Shown here: in pieces, positions 10,050 through 19,690 of the stretch | Layout: the number at the start of each line of letters is the position of its first letter | Numbering within the stretch: the first letter of the stretch is position 1 | From: Shewanella eurypsychrophilus | Lineage (GTDB): Bacteria; Pseudomonadota; Gammaproteobacteria; Enterobacterales; Shewanellaceae | Assembly (NCBI RefSeq): GCF_007004545.3 | Contig: NZ_CP045503.2 | Coordinates: 1,458,501-1,522,500 of the forward strand | Direction of reading: 5' to 3' | Length of the DNA: 64,000 bases | Notes under the pieces: model-generated | The model's database searches: none | Told to the model about the DNA's origin: nothing | What the model saw: only the letters and a program-made list of their open reading frames with translations | Position numbers and translations under genes: made by a program

Positions 10050-10616
10050 ATGAATAGAAAACAAAACGGATTCTCTCTGGTTGAAGTCCTCGTTTCTATG
10101 GTAATTCTCGTCATCGGTTTGATAGGTGTTTTTAATTTACATATTGTGGCTAAACGGGGAAGTTTTGAATCTTTTCAGCAGACTCAAGCTTCCTATTTCG
10201 CAATAGATATCATCAACAGAATGAAGCTTAATCGAAGTCAATTAGCTGGTTATGCAGGTACTTATGCAGGAAACTTGTCTGAGCCGAGTCAGTCTTGTGA
10301 TGTTGCACTTATTGTGGGGGGAGGCAGTGGCGGTATTGTCTGCACTAATATAGAAACGCGTTCTTGGGACCTATATAACTGGGAACAGTTAATGAATGGT
10401 GCAGGGGAAACCAAAAATACCCGTTCTATTGGTGGTTTAGATACACCTACTGCTTGTATTCAAGTCTCAGGTGCTGGGGATGTATTGGTGGCTATCACTT
10501 GGAGAGGCATTCGAGAAGTGTCTGACGGCGCAGAAAATTCTGATGACTTTATTAAATCTTGTGGCACGAGTAATAAGCGCAGAAGGGCTTATTCAATCAA
10601 CACCGTGATTATTTAG
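10050..10616 (+). CDS. pilV: Type IV pilus minor pilin / modification protein PilV
   Basis: 188 residues from ATG 10050, preceded by AAGGAGG (10032-10038). An upstream TTG in frame (10002) would add 16 residues that do not fit a prepilin leader. It has a class III prepilin leader MNRKQNG, cut before FSLVEV, with Glu at mature position 5 and a hydrophobic N-terminal helix. The rest is a globular domain with four cysteines. It is a minor pilin that primes pilus assembly together with PilW, PilX, PilE and PilY1. First gene of the operon; the gap of about 240 bp upstream should hold its promoter. Confidence 0.9.
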   Translation: MNRKQNGFSLVEVLVSMVILVIGLIGVFNLHIVAKRGSFESFQQTQASYFAIDIINRMKLNRSQLAGYAGTYAGNLSEPSQSCDVALIVGGGSGGIVCTNIETRSWDLYNWEQLMNGAGETKNTRSIGGLDTPTACIQVSGAGDVLVAITWRGIREVSDGAENSDDFIKSCGTSNKRRRAYSINTVII

Positions 10617-10629
10617 CTTGGTTAACTTT

Positions 10630-11613
10630 ATGAATAAAAAATGTTTTGCACAGCAAGGATTTTCGTTAGTCGAGTTAATGGTTGCCATGATTATCTCGTT
10701 GTTTTTAAGTGCTGGGCTATTCTCAATGTTTAATATGTCTGCAACGAATGTGATTACCACGAGTCAGTTCAATCAATTACAGGAAAATGGCCGGGTAGCG
10801 CTAGCACTAATTGAGCGAGACGTTAGTCAATTGGGTTTTATGGCTGACATGACGGGTACCGACTTTATTATTGGTACTAATACTCAAATTAATGCGCTGG
10901 ATATACCGGCGGGTAGTGATTGTGTTGGCGGAGGGGCTAATAACGCCAGTTTACCTAATAATAATCCATCACATTTTCGTCGCCTTTGGGGATATGAGCA
11001 AGGTGTCTCTGCCGAGTCTTTCGCTTGCCTCACTGGCGTTTCTACATCGACAGATGTTCTACAGATAAAGCGATTAGTTGGGCCTTCTGTCGTCGCACCT
11101 AATGATAATAATCGTTATTACATAGGAACAACGGCGAATGAAGCTGTGATATTTAGTGGCAACCAGGCTACGCCTGCAATGGATAATGGCAGGTTCTGGG
11201 AGTATCAGCATCATATCTATTACATTCAAGAAGATAGCGGGGTTCCTGTTCTACGTCGTCGAGTCTTAAGAAATGGTGGAATGAATACTTCTGGAAGTTA
11301 TGAGCAACTTGTTGAAGGTATTGAAAATATGCGAGTGCTTTATGGATTTGATAATGATGGCGACGATACTGCTGATAGTTTTATGCCTGTGCAGAATGTC
11401 ACTAATCTAATGTGGGATAACGAGCTGTTTCAACGATTAGTCGCGTTAAGAATTTATTTATTAGTTCGCTCCGTAGATGAAGATAGGAACTTTACCAATG
11501 ATGCCAGTTATCTGCTTGGTGATAAAACCATAGCAGCGACTGGTGATCACTTTAGACGTAAAGTGGTTTCTACCACTGTGGTGCTTGAGAATCCTGTGTT
11601 GATCAGAAATTAG
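10630..11613 (+). CDS. pilW: Type IV pilus assembly minor pilin PilW
   Basis: 327 residues from ATG 10630. An in-frame TTG at 10618 also exists, directly after the pilV stop. The prepilin leader ends at Gly before FSLVELMVAMI, with Glu5 and a hydrophobic helix. The long C-terminal region contains an acidic stretch, FDNDGDDTAD, and the VALRIYLLVRS segment typical of PilW. It is the large minor pilin in the priming complex and lies in the operon 9 bp before pilX. Confidence 0.9.
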   Translation: MNKKCFAQQGFSLVELMVAMIISLFLSAGLFSMFNMSATNVITTSQFNQLQENGRVALALIERDVSQLGFMADMTGTDFIIGTNTQINALDIPAGSDCVGGGANNASLPNNNPSHFRRLWGYEQGVSAESFACLTGVSTSTDVLQIKRLVGPSVVAPNDNNRYYIGTTANEAVIFSGNQATPAMDNGRFWEYQHHIYYIQEDSGVPVLRRRVLRNGGMNTSGSYEQLVEGIENMRVLYGFDNDGDDTADSFMPVQNVTNLMWDNELFQRLVALRIYLLVRSVDEDRNFTNDASYLLGDKTIAATGDHFRRKVVSTTVVLENPVLIRN

Positions 11614-11622
11614 GAGATAGCG

Positions 11623-12054
11623 ATGAAGAAACAAGAAGGTATGGTGCTGTTTTTCTCCTTGATTATACTGATTATTATGACAGTTATAGGCGTCGCGTTA
11701 GCCGTTAACTCAAGCCAGTCGATGAAAATGGCTGGAGCGGGCTCTGAAAGAGTTGAGGCTATGTCTGCTGCACAAGGTGCACAAGATCGAGTGGTTGCGA
11801 ATAACCAAGGAGCTACTATGGCAAACATTGCAGGTACCATGGTTGTTGTTGACGCGGCTCTAGGTGTGACTAATACACTAAATCCACTTGCTGCTGGAGA
11901 TGTAAATTGTCAAAGAAGCACAAAGGCTAGCTCCGCAAATTTAATCAGTTGTAGACGAGTAGAGATATCGAGTTCAGCTGCATTTGGTAAAAAGAACTTA
12001 GGTCAACTGACAGTGGTCACTGGCATAGAGCAAGAAGTATTAACTGGGAGTTAG
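11623..12054 (+). CDS. pilX: Type IV pilus minor pilin PilX
   Basis: 143 residues beginning MKKQEGMVLFFSLIILI. As usual for PilX, the leader ends in Gly before a Met-Val-Leu helix rather than the standard Phe, and Glu5 is absent. The helix is followed by a short globular part (residues 35-143). It partners PilY1 and other minor pilins at the pilus tip. The stop codon is 2 bp before the pilY1 start, indicating coupled translation. Confidence 0.88.
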   Translation: MKKQEGMVLFFSLIILIIMTVIGVALAVNSSQSMKMAGAGSERVEAMSAAQGAQDRVVANNQGATMANIAGTMVVVDAALGVTNTLNPLAAGDVNCQRSTKASSANLISCRRVEISSSAAFGKKNLGQLTVVTGIEQEVLTGS

Positions 12055-12056
12055 TT

Positions 12057-15000
12057 ATGTGGATAAAACGTTTTCTATGTGCAGGGATAGCTGCTCTAAG
12101 TATGATATCAGGCCAGACTTACTCTGATGATACTGAACTCTATGTATTTGAATCTTCAGCACGATCTGGTGCTAGGCCTCAAGTTCTTATTATTTTTGAT
12201 AATTCAGGCAGTATGGATACCAGTGAGTATTCTGAAACCTTCTACCCTCGTGGAGAAACTGTCAGTGACTCGACTAAACTTTATTACAGCAAAGGGGGAG
12301 TCGGTGTTCCTGAAGCTGCGAGCAATAACTTTATCCTTCAAAGTGTAAATGGCTGTAAAACATCCAAAACTTACTTAGAGTCTTACGGTTTTTTCACCGG
12401 ATTTATTAGAGAGTATAGCTTTACTGGTGAAAATGGCACTTGGACAGAACTACCAGATGAGCTTGGAAGCACAGTCACTCATGTTGATTGCTTTGAAGAT
12501 TTTGAAGATACTTCCGCTGTAGAGTTCAGTAATGCTTCAGGCATTACTGATGGTCTTCCTGTTGATAGCCTAGGTTCAAAGTCTTCGCCAGAAGCTTATA
12601 CCGATGTCACTAGCAGTTCATCGTCAGCGGCTAAAACCGCAGCCCTAGACAAAGCATTATTAACCAAATTTGGTATCGGAAAATCTGTTACTTTTTATAC
12701 AAAAAACTATATTGATTGGTATAGCAGTACCAAGAGTAAAAGATGGACTACTCGGATGGAAATTGCCAAACGAGTGATGGAAGACACTGTGGTTACAACA
12801 CCAAGTGTTGACTTTGGCTTATCGGTATTCAATTACAATACAGGTAGAACTAGCGATGGTGGTCGGATCATTTCGGGCATACAGAGACGAAATGCGGCAA
12901 GTAAAAAAACATTAGTAGAAACAATCAATAATTTGGATGCTGATACTTGGACACCGCTTTGTGAAACCTTATATGAGGCTTATCGCTATTTTTCCGGTGG
13001 TAAAGTTAAATTTGCCAAAGAGGCTGGTAGTTTAGACCCTGAACGAGATAGAAGTGTTGAAAATTCAGGCTATTATATATCCCCTTTTAGTGAGACACAG
13101 TGTTCTAATCGTTCTTATGTCGTGTATATTACTGATGGTTCACCTACTCGTGATACAGCAGCGAACAACCTTGTTAAAAATATGTCTGGTTACCGCTCTG
13201 CAGACAAAGAAGACGGTAGCTACCTGCCTGCTCTTGCTAGCATATTAAATCGCAAAGATGTCAACCCAACACTTGAAGGCGACCAGTTTGTATCAACCTT
13301 TACTATTGGCTTTAGTGATGGTGCCGATGATGCGGCTCCTATATTGAAGAAAACAGCTGACTTAGGTGGAGGTAAATACTTTGCTGCGAAAGATGCTACT
13401 CAGCTTCAGGCGGCACTATCACAAGTTTTCTCTCAAATACTTGAAGTGAATGCCAGCTTCACCTCTCCCTCGATTGCTAGTAATAATTTTGATAGAACTC
13501 AGACGTTTGACTCAGTTTACTACGCCATGTTCTTGCCAAATAAAGGACCTCGTTGGATGGGTAACCTTAAGAAGTTCAGAGTGACCGGTGGCGGTGATAT
13601 AGTTGATAAGAATGGCAACTTAGCAATCGGAAGCGATGGTAACTTAAAGACATCTGCTTGCTCTTATTGGACCCCCAATTCAGTGTGTTCAGGTACAAGT
13701 GGCGGTGGAGATGGTAATGATGTTCGTGTAGGCGGAGCTGCCCATAAGTTAAGAAGCACATCAACAAGAACCTTGTATGGAAATTATGGTGCTGGTGGTT
13801 CTCTTAAAACCTTCAATAAAAGTAATGCTTCTAGTGCCGCAGGTGGGAATAGTGCTTTAGCAGCATATATGGGAGTGAACACCGATGAGCTAAGTAAGAT
13901 TTTCGATTGGGCTAAAGGCAAAGATGTCGATGATGATGATAACGATAATAACACCAGCGATATAAGAGACGATGTACTGGGCGATCCCTTACATTCAAAG
14001 CCCTTAGCGATTAATTTTGGTAGCTCTTCTTCTCCTGATATTCGTATATTAGTTGGCACTAATCATGGGTTTTTACACATGTTTGAAGACTCTGGTAGTG
14101 ATGTTGCCGAGTCTTGGGCATTTATGCCCTACGAACTTTTGCCTAACTTAGTCGAATTAAGGGCTAATGTCCCAACCGGAGTTCACTCGGTTTATGGTAT
14201 GGATAGCCCACCTGTTGCATATGTTAAGACTGGGGCTGGCGGGGTTGAACAAGCATGGGTGTTTGCTGGTATGCGCCGTGGCGGTAAGTCTTATTATGCT
14301 ATTGATATTACAAAACCTGATTCGCCTAGTTATATGTGGAAAATTGATTCTGATAGCCCTGGGATGAGTGAACTTGGCCAGACATGGTCTGAGCCTATAG
14401 TCACACTTATACCTGGTTGGCCCGCAGGCAACACAGATCCGGCTAATGCTTCACCTGTACTTATTTTTGGTGCAGGATATTCACCTTCAACAAAAGATCC
14501 GGCAGCTGTCGGCTCGCCAGATGCGCAAGGGCGTGGTGTCTTTATTGTGGATGCGAAAACAGGAACCTTGATCCATGCATTTGGACCCTCATCGGGAACA
14601 AATGCGACGCAAATGCCAAGTATTACAGACAGTATTCCTAACACTGTTGCAATACTAGATGCAAATGGAGACCGTTTAACTGACAGAATTTATGCCACAG
14701 ATACCGGTGGAAATGTTTGGCGTGTGGATCTTCCTAGTGCTAGCCCTAAAAGCGCTACTAAACCATGGACAGCATTTAAGTTTGCCGATTTAGGTGGTGG
14801 AACATTGGCGACAGATAGGCGTTTCTTTGCTGAGGCTGCCGTTGCGCAAACTGTTTTTACAAACCTGTCAGAAGTTGATGTGACGATAAATGGGGAGACG
14901 ACCAATACCAAAACATATCAAAATGTGGCCTACGACGCAGTAGTGGTTGGAACCGGGCACAGGCCTCACCCTACTGACACTGCTCGTTCCGATATGTTTT

Positions 15001-15560
15001 ACATGTTACAAGATAGAAATGTTATACCTCGCTCATTTAATGGTGCTCCAGGCAATGAAGTTCCAGCTCCTCTAACTTTGTCAAATCTTTATAATGTGAC
15101 ATCTGCCGCCCCATCTTCCGATGCTGATAATTTAAACTTTGGTTTAAAACGGGGCTGGTATTATGCTTTTGGCGGATTCGGAGAGAAAAGTTTAGCTGGT
15201 GCTTCAATCATTGAGGGGCGAGTTTTCTTCACTTCTTATGTGCCAGGAGATACAACCTCGAGTACTCAATGTTTAGTCTCTGGCGTAGGTCGCTTGTATG
15301 GTTTTGATCTACATAAGGGTACACGTTCGTATACTCATGAATATATTGAGATGGGAGAAAGGGTGCCTGATACGCCTCAACTCGTTATTCCTCCTAATGG
15401 AGAGGGCGATTCATATATGTATCTAATTGGTATCGGCTCTGCGGGGGAGGATATGGAAAAGGCTGGCGGTGGAGGAGGTGATGGTTGTCCTCCCGGAGAT
15501 GAGAAGTGTGTGGGTGGTGGTTTAGGTGTTAATCGTATTTACTACCATATAAATGAATAA
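12057..15560 (+). CDS. pilY1: Type IV pilus tip adhesin/assembly protein PilY1
   Basis: 1167 residues with a signal peptide (roughly residues 1-23, ending before SDDTELY). A von Willebrand A-like N-terminal half carries the MIDAS motif DNSGSMD near residue 50 and YITDGSPT near 360. The C-terminal half is a PilY1 beta-propeller. It has an EF-hand-like calcium site, DANGDRLTD, at about residues 868-876, the element that controls pilus retraction in Pseudomonas PilY1. An Asp/Asn-rich stretch (DVDDDDNDNNTSD) lies near 625. The protein sits at the pilus tip and acts in adhesion, surface sensing and assembly. The C-terminus is Gly-rich with two Cys. Confidence 0.93.
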   Translation: MWIKRFLCAGIAALSMISGQTYSDDTELYVFESSARSGARPQVLIIFDNSGSMDTSEYSETFYPRGETVSDSTKLYYSKGGVGVPEAASNNFILQSVNGCKTSKTYLESYGFFTGFIREYSFTGENGTWTELPDELGSTVTHVDCFEDFEDTSAVEFSNASGITDGLPVDSLGSKSSPEAYTDVTSSSSSAAKTAALDKALLTKFGIGKSVTFYTKNYIDWYSSTKSKRWTTRMEIAKRVMEDTVVTTPSVDFGLSVFNYNTGRTSDGGRIISGIQRRNAASKKTLVETINNLDADTWTPLCETLYEAYRYFSGGKVKFAKEAGSLDPERDRSVENSGYYISPFSETQCSNRSYVVYITDGSPTRDTAANNLVKNMSGYRSADKEDGSYLPALASILNRKDVNPTLEGDQFVSTFTIGFSDGADDAAPILKKTADLGGGKYFAAKDATQLQAALSQVFSQILEVNASFTSPSIASNNFDRTQTFDSVYYAMFLPNKGPRWMGNLKKFRVTGGGDIVDKNGNLAIGSDGNLKTSACSYWTPNSVCSGTSGGGDGNDVRVGGAAHKLRSTSTRTLYGNYGAGGSLKTFNKSNASSAAGGNSALAAYMGVNTDELSKIFDWAKGKDVDDDDNDNNTSDIRDDVLGDPLHSKPLAINFGSSSSPDIRILVGTNHGFLHMFEDSGSDVAESWAFMPYELLPNLVELRANVPTGVHSVYGMDSPPVAYVKTGAGGVEQAWVFAGMRRGGKSYYAIDITKPDSPSYMWKIDSDSPGMSELGQTWSEPIVTLIPGWPAGNTDPANASPVLIFGAGYSPSTKDPAAVGSPDAQGRGVFIVDAKTGTLIHAFGPSSGTNATQMPSITDSIPNTVAILDANGDRLTDRIYATDTGGNVWRVDLPSASPKSATKPWTAFKFADLGGGTLATDRRFFAEAAVAQTVFTNLSEVDVTINGETTNTKTYQNVAYDAVVVGTGHRPHPTDTARSDMFYMLQDRNVIPRSFNGAPGNEVPAPLTLSNLYNVTSAAPSSDADNLNFGLKRGWYYAFGGFGEKSLAGASIIEGRVFFTSYVPGDTTSSTQCLVSGVGRLYGFDLHKGTRSYTHEYIEMGERVPDTPQLVIPPNGEGDSYMYLIGIGSAGEDMEKAGGGGGDGCPPGDEKCVGGGLGVNRIYYHINE

Positions 15561-15587
15561 TTAAGATATGTCATGGTTGGAATTTTG

Positions 15588-15977
15588 ATGAAAAAAAATA
15601 ATGGTTTTAGCTTAATCGAACTAATGATAGCTGTCTCAATAATGGGGATTTTAGCTGCAGTGATATACCCAAGTTATACTGAATATGTTGCTAAGGGCGG
15701 AAGAGCTGACGGAATATCGGCAGTCATGAGGGTAGCAAATCTTCAGGAGCAGTTTTATTTGGATAACAGGCAATATGCTACAGATATGAATGATCTTAAC
15801 CTAGGTGCCGACCCCTTTGTTACCGATACCGGCTTATATAGTGTCGACTCAACGGGTACGACCAGCTTTATAGTAGTTGCTACCGCTCTAGGTAAGCAGG
15901 CCAGCAGGGATAGTGCTTGTATCACTATTCAGATTAACGATATTGGAGAGAAGTCTCCTGCGGAGTGTTGGGAATGA
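15588..15977 (+). CDS. pilE: Type IV pilus minor pilin PilE
   Basis: 129 residues from ATG 15588 (an in-frame ATG at 15573 adds five residues to the leader only). Leader MKKNNG is cut before FSLIELMIAVSIMGILAAV, a textbook type IV pilin N-terminus with Glu5. Motifs AKGGRADGI and QEQFYLDNRQYA are typical of PilE. Its stop codon overlaps the start of the next gene (ATGA), so both are translated together. It belongs to the minor-pilin priming complex rather than being the major pilin. Confidence 0.9.
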   Translation: MKKNNGFSLIELMIAVSIMGILAAVIYPSYTEYVAKGGRADGISAVMRVANLQEQFYLDNRQYATDMNDLNLGADPFVTDTGLYSVDSTGTTSFIVVATALGKQASRDSACITIQINDIGEKSPAECWE

Positions 15978-16291
15978 ATAAATTGTACTTAAAGGAAGCC
16001 TTCTTTTCTTCTTTATTCTTAGGGTTAGTAATGAGTTCACCGCTGGCATATTCGGAAAATATTAAGACTGAAAAGATGGAATATAAATGTTATTTGAAAA
16101 CTACTAAAGGATATGAAATAGCTTTTTATAGATGGGAAGTTAATAATTTTCAAATAAATGTAGCTAAACTTCCCGCGCAAAAAGTTCCAGGTTCAAAGAT
16201 CTATATTAAAGATGTGGAGGAGTGTGTAGAACTCAATGAGATGTTTTCTATAGGTCATGCGCAAAAGCTTGATGAAGAAACTGCAAGATAA
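15974..16291 (+). CDS. TapY2-like small secreted pilus-cluster protein
   Basis: 105 residues from ATG 15974, overlapping the pilE stop by 4 nt. An N-terminal signal peptide (about residues 1-26, ending SPLAYS) is followed by a small basic domain with a single Cys pair, YKCYL and VEECVEL. Position after pilE and size match the TapY2 family described in Shewanella/Aeromonas type IV pilus clusters. I infer this mainly from context and overall character, since I cannot run a profile. It is likely periplasmic or surface-exposed and linked with PilY1 function. Confidence 0.6.
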   Translation: MNKLYLKEAFFSSLFLGLVMSSPLAYSENIKTEKMEYKCYLKTTKGYEIAFYRWEVNNFQINVAKLPAQKVPGSKIYIKDVEECVELNEMFSIGHAQKLDEETAR

Positions 16292-16384
16292 CCTCAAAGA
16301 TAGGAATGTTAAGATTAGGGTAGCTAGCAAGAAGCTTAATCGTCATTTTGATATTTAAAATGCTATATTCTGATTTAATTTTGT

Positions 16385-16900
16385 CTACATGCAATTAACG
16401 CTAGTCGTGCTGTATTTCGATTTACCGGATGGGCTAAGATCGATCCCTAAGGATTCATCACTGCTTTTATTTGCTGGGCAATAGACAAATTGTCCAGAGG
16501 TAAATGCACCTGTCAGTAATCCGTCTGGGCTATAGCTAATTGAGCTATTGTCATAAGTGACAAAATCACTAGAGTTAAATGCGCCGACCACAGTGAGTAT
16601 TTCATCATTGCCATCAATCTGATTTGCAGTCCCGTTATCAAGAAAAATTTTATAGCCCTTACTCCAATCTGAATTACAGCTACCTGAAACTATCGGGCAC
16701 ATAGTGACCCTTGAGCCGTAACTTACTGCGTGACTACGGGCAAATTGCAAGGATTGGCTAACTTTGCGGATCTCACTGTCGGCGCGATAGCCTTCATACA
16801 ACGACTTTAGCGAGGGGGCGCCCACACCGATTAAGAGCATAGCAATAACTAACGTCACCATTAGTTCAACTAGAGTAAAACCATTTATTTTTGGCCGCAT
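16385..16900 (-). CDS. FimT/GspH-type pseudopilin (copy 1)
   Basis: 171 residues. The prepilin leader MRPKING is cut before FTLVELMVTLVIAML (Glu5 present). A GspH/FimT domain follows, with the conserved block SLQFARSHAVSYGSRVTMCP near residues 46-65 and four cysteines. FimT-type pilins serve as minor pilins, and some bind DNA during uptake. It lies tail-to-tail with the pilVWXY1E-tapY2 operon on the opposite strand. It resembles the gene at 17052-17561 over its whole length, so the pair are paralogues. Confidence 0.87.
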   Translation of the reverse strand: MRPKINGFTLVELMVTLVIAMLLIGVGAPSLKSLYEGYRADSEIRKVSQSLQFARSHAVSYGSRVTMCPIVSGSCNSDWSKGYKIFLDNGTANQIDGNDEILTVVGAFNSSDFVTYDNSSISYSPDGLLTGAFTSGQFVYCPANKSSDESLGIDLSPSGKSKYSTTSVNCM

Positions 16901-17051
16901 GACGTTATCCTGAGCTTAAATACTTAAGTAAGTATAAGCGAGAACGGAGGTGTTTTCAGCAGATTTAAAGTATTTTTTTGAGCCAATATATTGGCTTTAA
17001 AGACTATTTTGACATTTAGGTCCAAATGGATTGATACATGAAGCTATTGCT

Positions 17052-17561
17052 TTAAATACATTCAATAACTTTACCTTTTGAAAACCTCACTCGTCCTGAT
17101 TGATTTACTATTACAGCTCTAGAGTATTGGTTTTTAACTGAAGACGGACAATATTTGATAGTACCGTTTGTCCCAGAAGCTAAACCATCAGCTTGAAATC
17201 TCACCGCTCTACGGTTATAGGAGATAAAGTCTTTCTGGTGAAAGGGGCTTGTTTTTATCAAAACCTCATCATTAGCATCAATGACATTTGATTCTCCTGA
17301 GTCAATAAATACAGTTATGCCAAGCTTCCAGTTGCTAGTGCATTGATTACCAAAAACTGGACAGGCTGTAACTCTTGTGCCGTAGCTTATTGCACTATTA
17401 CGAGCGAATTGCAGAGTTTGCTGTATTATTCTAATGGCTGAGTCTGCTCTATAATGGTCATATAGTGAGTTGAAATTAGGCACTGCGATACTGATTAAAG
17501 TGGTTGAAATGACTAATGTCGTCATAAGTTCGACTAAGGTGAAGCCTTTGTTTGTTTCCAT
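17052..17561 (-). CDS. FimT/GspH-type pseudopilin (copy 2)
   Basis: 169 residues from ATG 17561 (minus-strand AAGGA lies 7 nt upstream; an in-frame TTG at 17567 is less likely). Leader METNKG is cut before FTLVELMTTLVIST, with Glu5. The same FimT block as copy 1 appears as TLQFARNSAISYGTRVTACP, and both share the motifs YRADS.IR and DANDE(V/I)L. The C-terminus, VIECI, differs from copy 1. The gap to copy 1 (16901-17051) is A+T rich with no clear gene. Confidence 0.87.
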   Translation of the reverse strand: METNKGFTLVELMTTLVISTTLISIAVPNFNSLYDHYRADSAIRIIQQTLQFARNSAISYGTRVTACPVFGNQCTSNWKLGITVFIDSGESNVIDANDEVLIKTSPFHQKDFISYNRRAVRFQADGLASGTNGTIKYCPSSVKNQYSRAVIVNQSGRVRFSKGKVIECI

Positions 17562-17780
17562 ATTCAATCCTTTGAATATATGATTTTAGCTGGAGGGTCT
17601 GAGTGTTGCGTCCTGCATCACTGACATTGACTAAACGTATTTTCTAAAATAAGTATAGTGACAGACTCCCTATTTTATTTACAATCTTAATAATGTTCAG
17701 TTCTAAGAACATTGCATTTCTGAAAGGATTGATATATTAACTGTAGTGGGCTTAACGCTCGTGATAAGATTAAAGAATAA

Positions 17781-18155
<375 letters not shown>

Positions 18156-18181
18156 ATAAACTCAAGCTATCTCATTTTTAC

Positions 18182-18215
18182 AAAAGCGGCGCTGAATAAA
18201 TTCAGCGCCGCTTTT
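18182..18215. terminator. Terminator between glnB and the LacI-type gene
   Basis: 15-bp perfect stem AAAAGCGGCGCTGAA / TTCAGCGCCGCTTTT with a 4-nt loop. It is symmetrical, so it can serve both convergent genes. Confidence 0.9.
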
Positions 18216-18242
18216 GTATTTTAATCATATAACAATAAAGCG

Positions 18243-19256
18243 TTAAGATACTTTGGCAGACGAATCTCTTATTATCGGCTCAGGAATAAATATCTTAGCT
18301 TGTGCTGATTTAGGTTCGCGTCTCTTAGCAATCAATAACTCAGTGGCCATCTGAGCAATTTTTTGATTTGGCTGGTGAACCGTCGTTAGTTTTGGCCATG
18401 TCTGCCTTGAAAATGGACTATCCTCAAATCCGACGATTGAAATATCATTGGGAATATCAATACCTTCTAGCCTGGCAGCAAAAAGTGCACCAGCCGCTAT
18501 TTCATCGTTACAAGCTACGATAGCAGTCGGTCTATTTGCTCTTTTTAGCAGCGTTTTTGCACCCGTTACACCCGATTCGAAAGAGTATTCACCTGCAACA
18601 ATGTTGTGTTCATCGACCTTTAGATTATTATCCCGAAGGGCTTGGGTATAACCGGATAAGCGTGCTTTCGTTGACTCATGGTGTTGATCACCACTTAAAA
18701 AGGCAATGTTCTTGTGACCTAAGTCAATCAAGTGCTGGGTAATGGAAATTGCGCCATGTTTATCGTTAACCAGTACTGCTAACCCAGTGTCATTATCAAC
18801 CTTCTCTCCAGCTATAATTCGCACATAGTTGGCGTCAATATTATCTAAAGCTTGGAGAATTTTAGGGTCTTCTGAGAGTGGAGGAGTCAAGACTAAGCCT
18901 GCAAGCCTTGCATGCTTCACTAGAGTGGTTAACTCATCACAAATGTTATCAGCTTTAGCATTGCAGGGATGTATTAGCAGCTCATATCCAAGATCTTTGC
19001 ATGAAGATAAGATGCCGTTTTGCATATCAATAACATAATAAGCATTGGGGTTATCATAGATAAAACCTATAACATAAGACTTAGCGCCTGCTAAGTTTCT
19101 CGCCGCTAAATTTGGTTGATAATCCAACTCTGCAATGGCTTCATTGACTTTATCTATAGTGGATTGCTTTACTGATGGCTCGTTATTGGTGACTCGAGAA
19201 ACGGTTTTAATCGAAACTCCAGCGTATTTTGCTACGTCATTTATTGTGACTTTCAT
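18243..19256 (-). CDS. nagR: LacI-family regulator of GlcNAc utilisation (NagR)
   Basis: 337 residues from ATG 19256. An N-terminal LacI helix-turn-helix (INDVAKYAGVSIKTVSRV) and hinge helix (QPNLAARNLAG) are followed by a periplasmic-binding-protein-like sensor domain, with SIVGFEDSPFSRQTWPKLTTVHQP near the end. In Shewanella the nag regulator is LacI type. Here it is divergent from the TonB receptor, and five palindromic sites (consensus AATGACARCGYTGTCATT) lie at promoters of neighbouring nag genes, which supports the name. The effector is presumably GlcNAc or GlcNAc-6-P. No site lies at its own start, so autoregulation is not indicated. Confidence 0.85.
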   Translation of the reverse strand: MKVTINDVAKYAGVSIKTVSRVTNNEPSVKQSTIDKVNEAIAELDYQPNLAARNLAGAKSYVIGFIYDNPNAYYVIDMQNGILSSCKDLGYELLIHPCNAKADNICDELTTLVKHARLAGLVLTPPLSEDPKILQALDNIDANYVRIIAGEKVDNDTGLAVLVNDKHGAISITQHLIDLGHKNIAFLSGDQHHESTKARLSGYTQALRDNNLKVDEHNIVAGEYSFESGVTGAKTLLKRANRPTAIVACNDEIAAGALFAARLEGIDIPNDISIVGFEDSPFSRQTWPKLTTVHQPNQKIAQMATELLIAKRREPKSAQAKIFIPEPIIRDSSAKVS

Positions 19257-19570
19257 ACAGCTAAACACTCGTTTTATCAGTGTGTTATAGGTAAGCTCTA
19301 ATGCTTGTAAAGATGAGTGTACGTCTTTTGTATTCAGGTTTACAAAGAACTTTATTTCATTTTGTTACAGCCTATAGTGCGAACTTTTATACTAATTAGC
19401 AATCAGCAAATGTACTTTTCCCCTCATATAAATATTTTTCTTATAACTAATAATAGAAACATTTTCATCGCAAGCCCGCATATAACAAAGGTTTAACAAG
19501 TGAGTAGTTGGTCGACACCTGTAATAAAAATGTTCAAATAGACTCTAATTTGCTTGCTTAGGTTATTTTG

Positions 19571-19600
19571 TTGTGGCGCCGCTGTTAATTATTGTGTAAT
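19571..19600 (+). promoter_or_regulatory. Putative promoter of the TonB receptor gene
   Basis: TTGTGG, 18-bp spacer, TGTAAT. Predicted transcription start near 19607, a few bases before the operator. Weak match; the 422-bp gap 19269-19690 otherwise holds only this, the nagR upstream region and A+T-rich DNA. Confidence 0.35.
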
Positions 19601-19612
19601 GTTTGCACTAGA

Positions 19613-19630
19613 CATGACAGCGTTGTCATT
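19613..19630. promoter_or_regulatory. NagR operator O1 (TonB receptor)
   Basis: The 18-bp palindrome CATGACAGCGTTGTCATT lies 61 bp upstream of the receptor start. It is near-identical to four other sites in the locus. Confidence 0.8.
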
Positions 19631-19690
19631 CCATAAGGGAATGGTTATGGATATTAAAAAAATAAAATAAAGTTATGGAAGGGAAACGAG

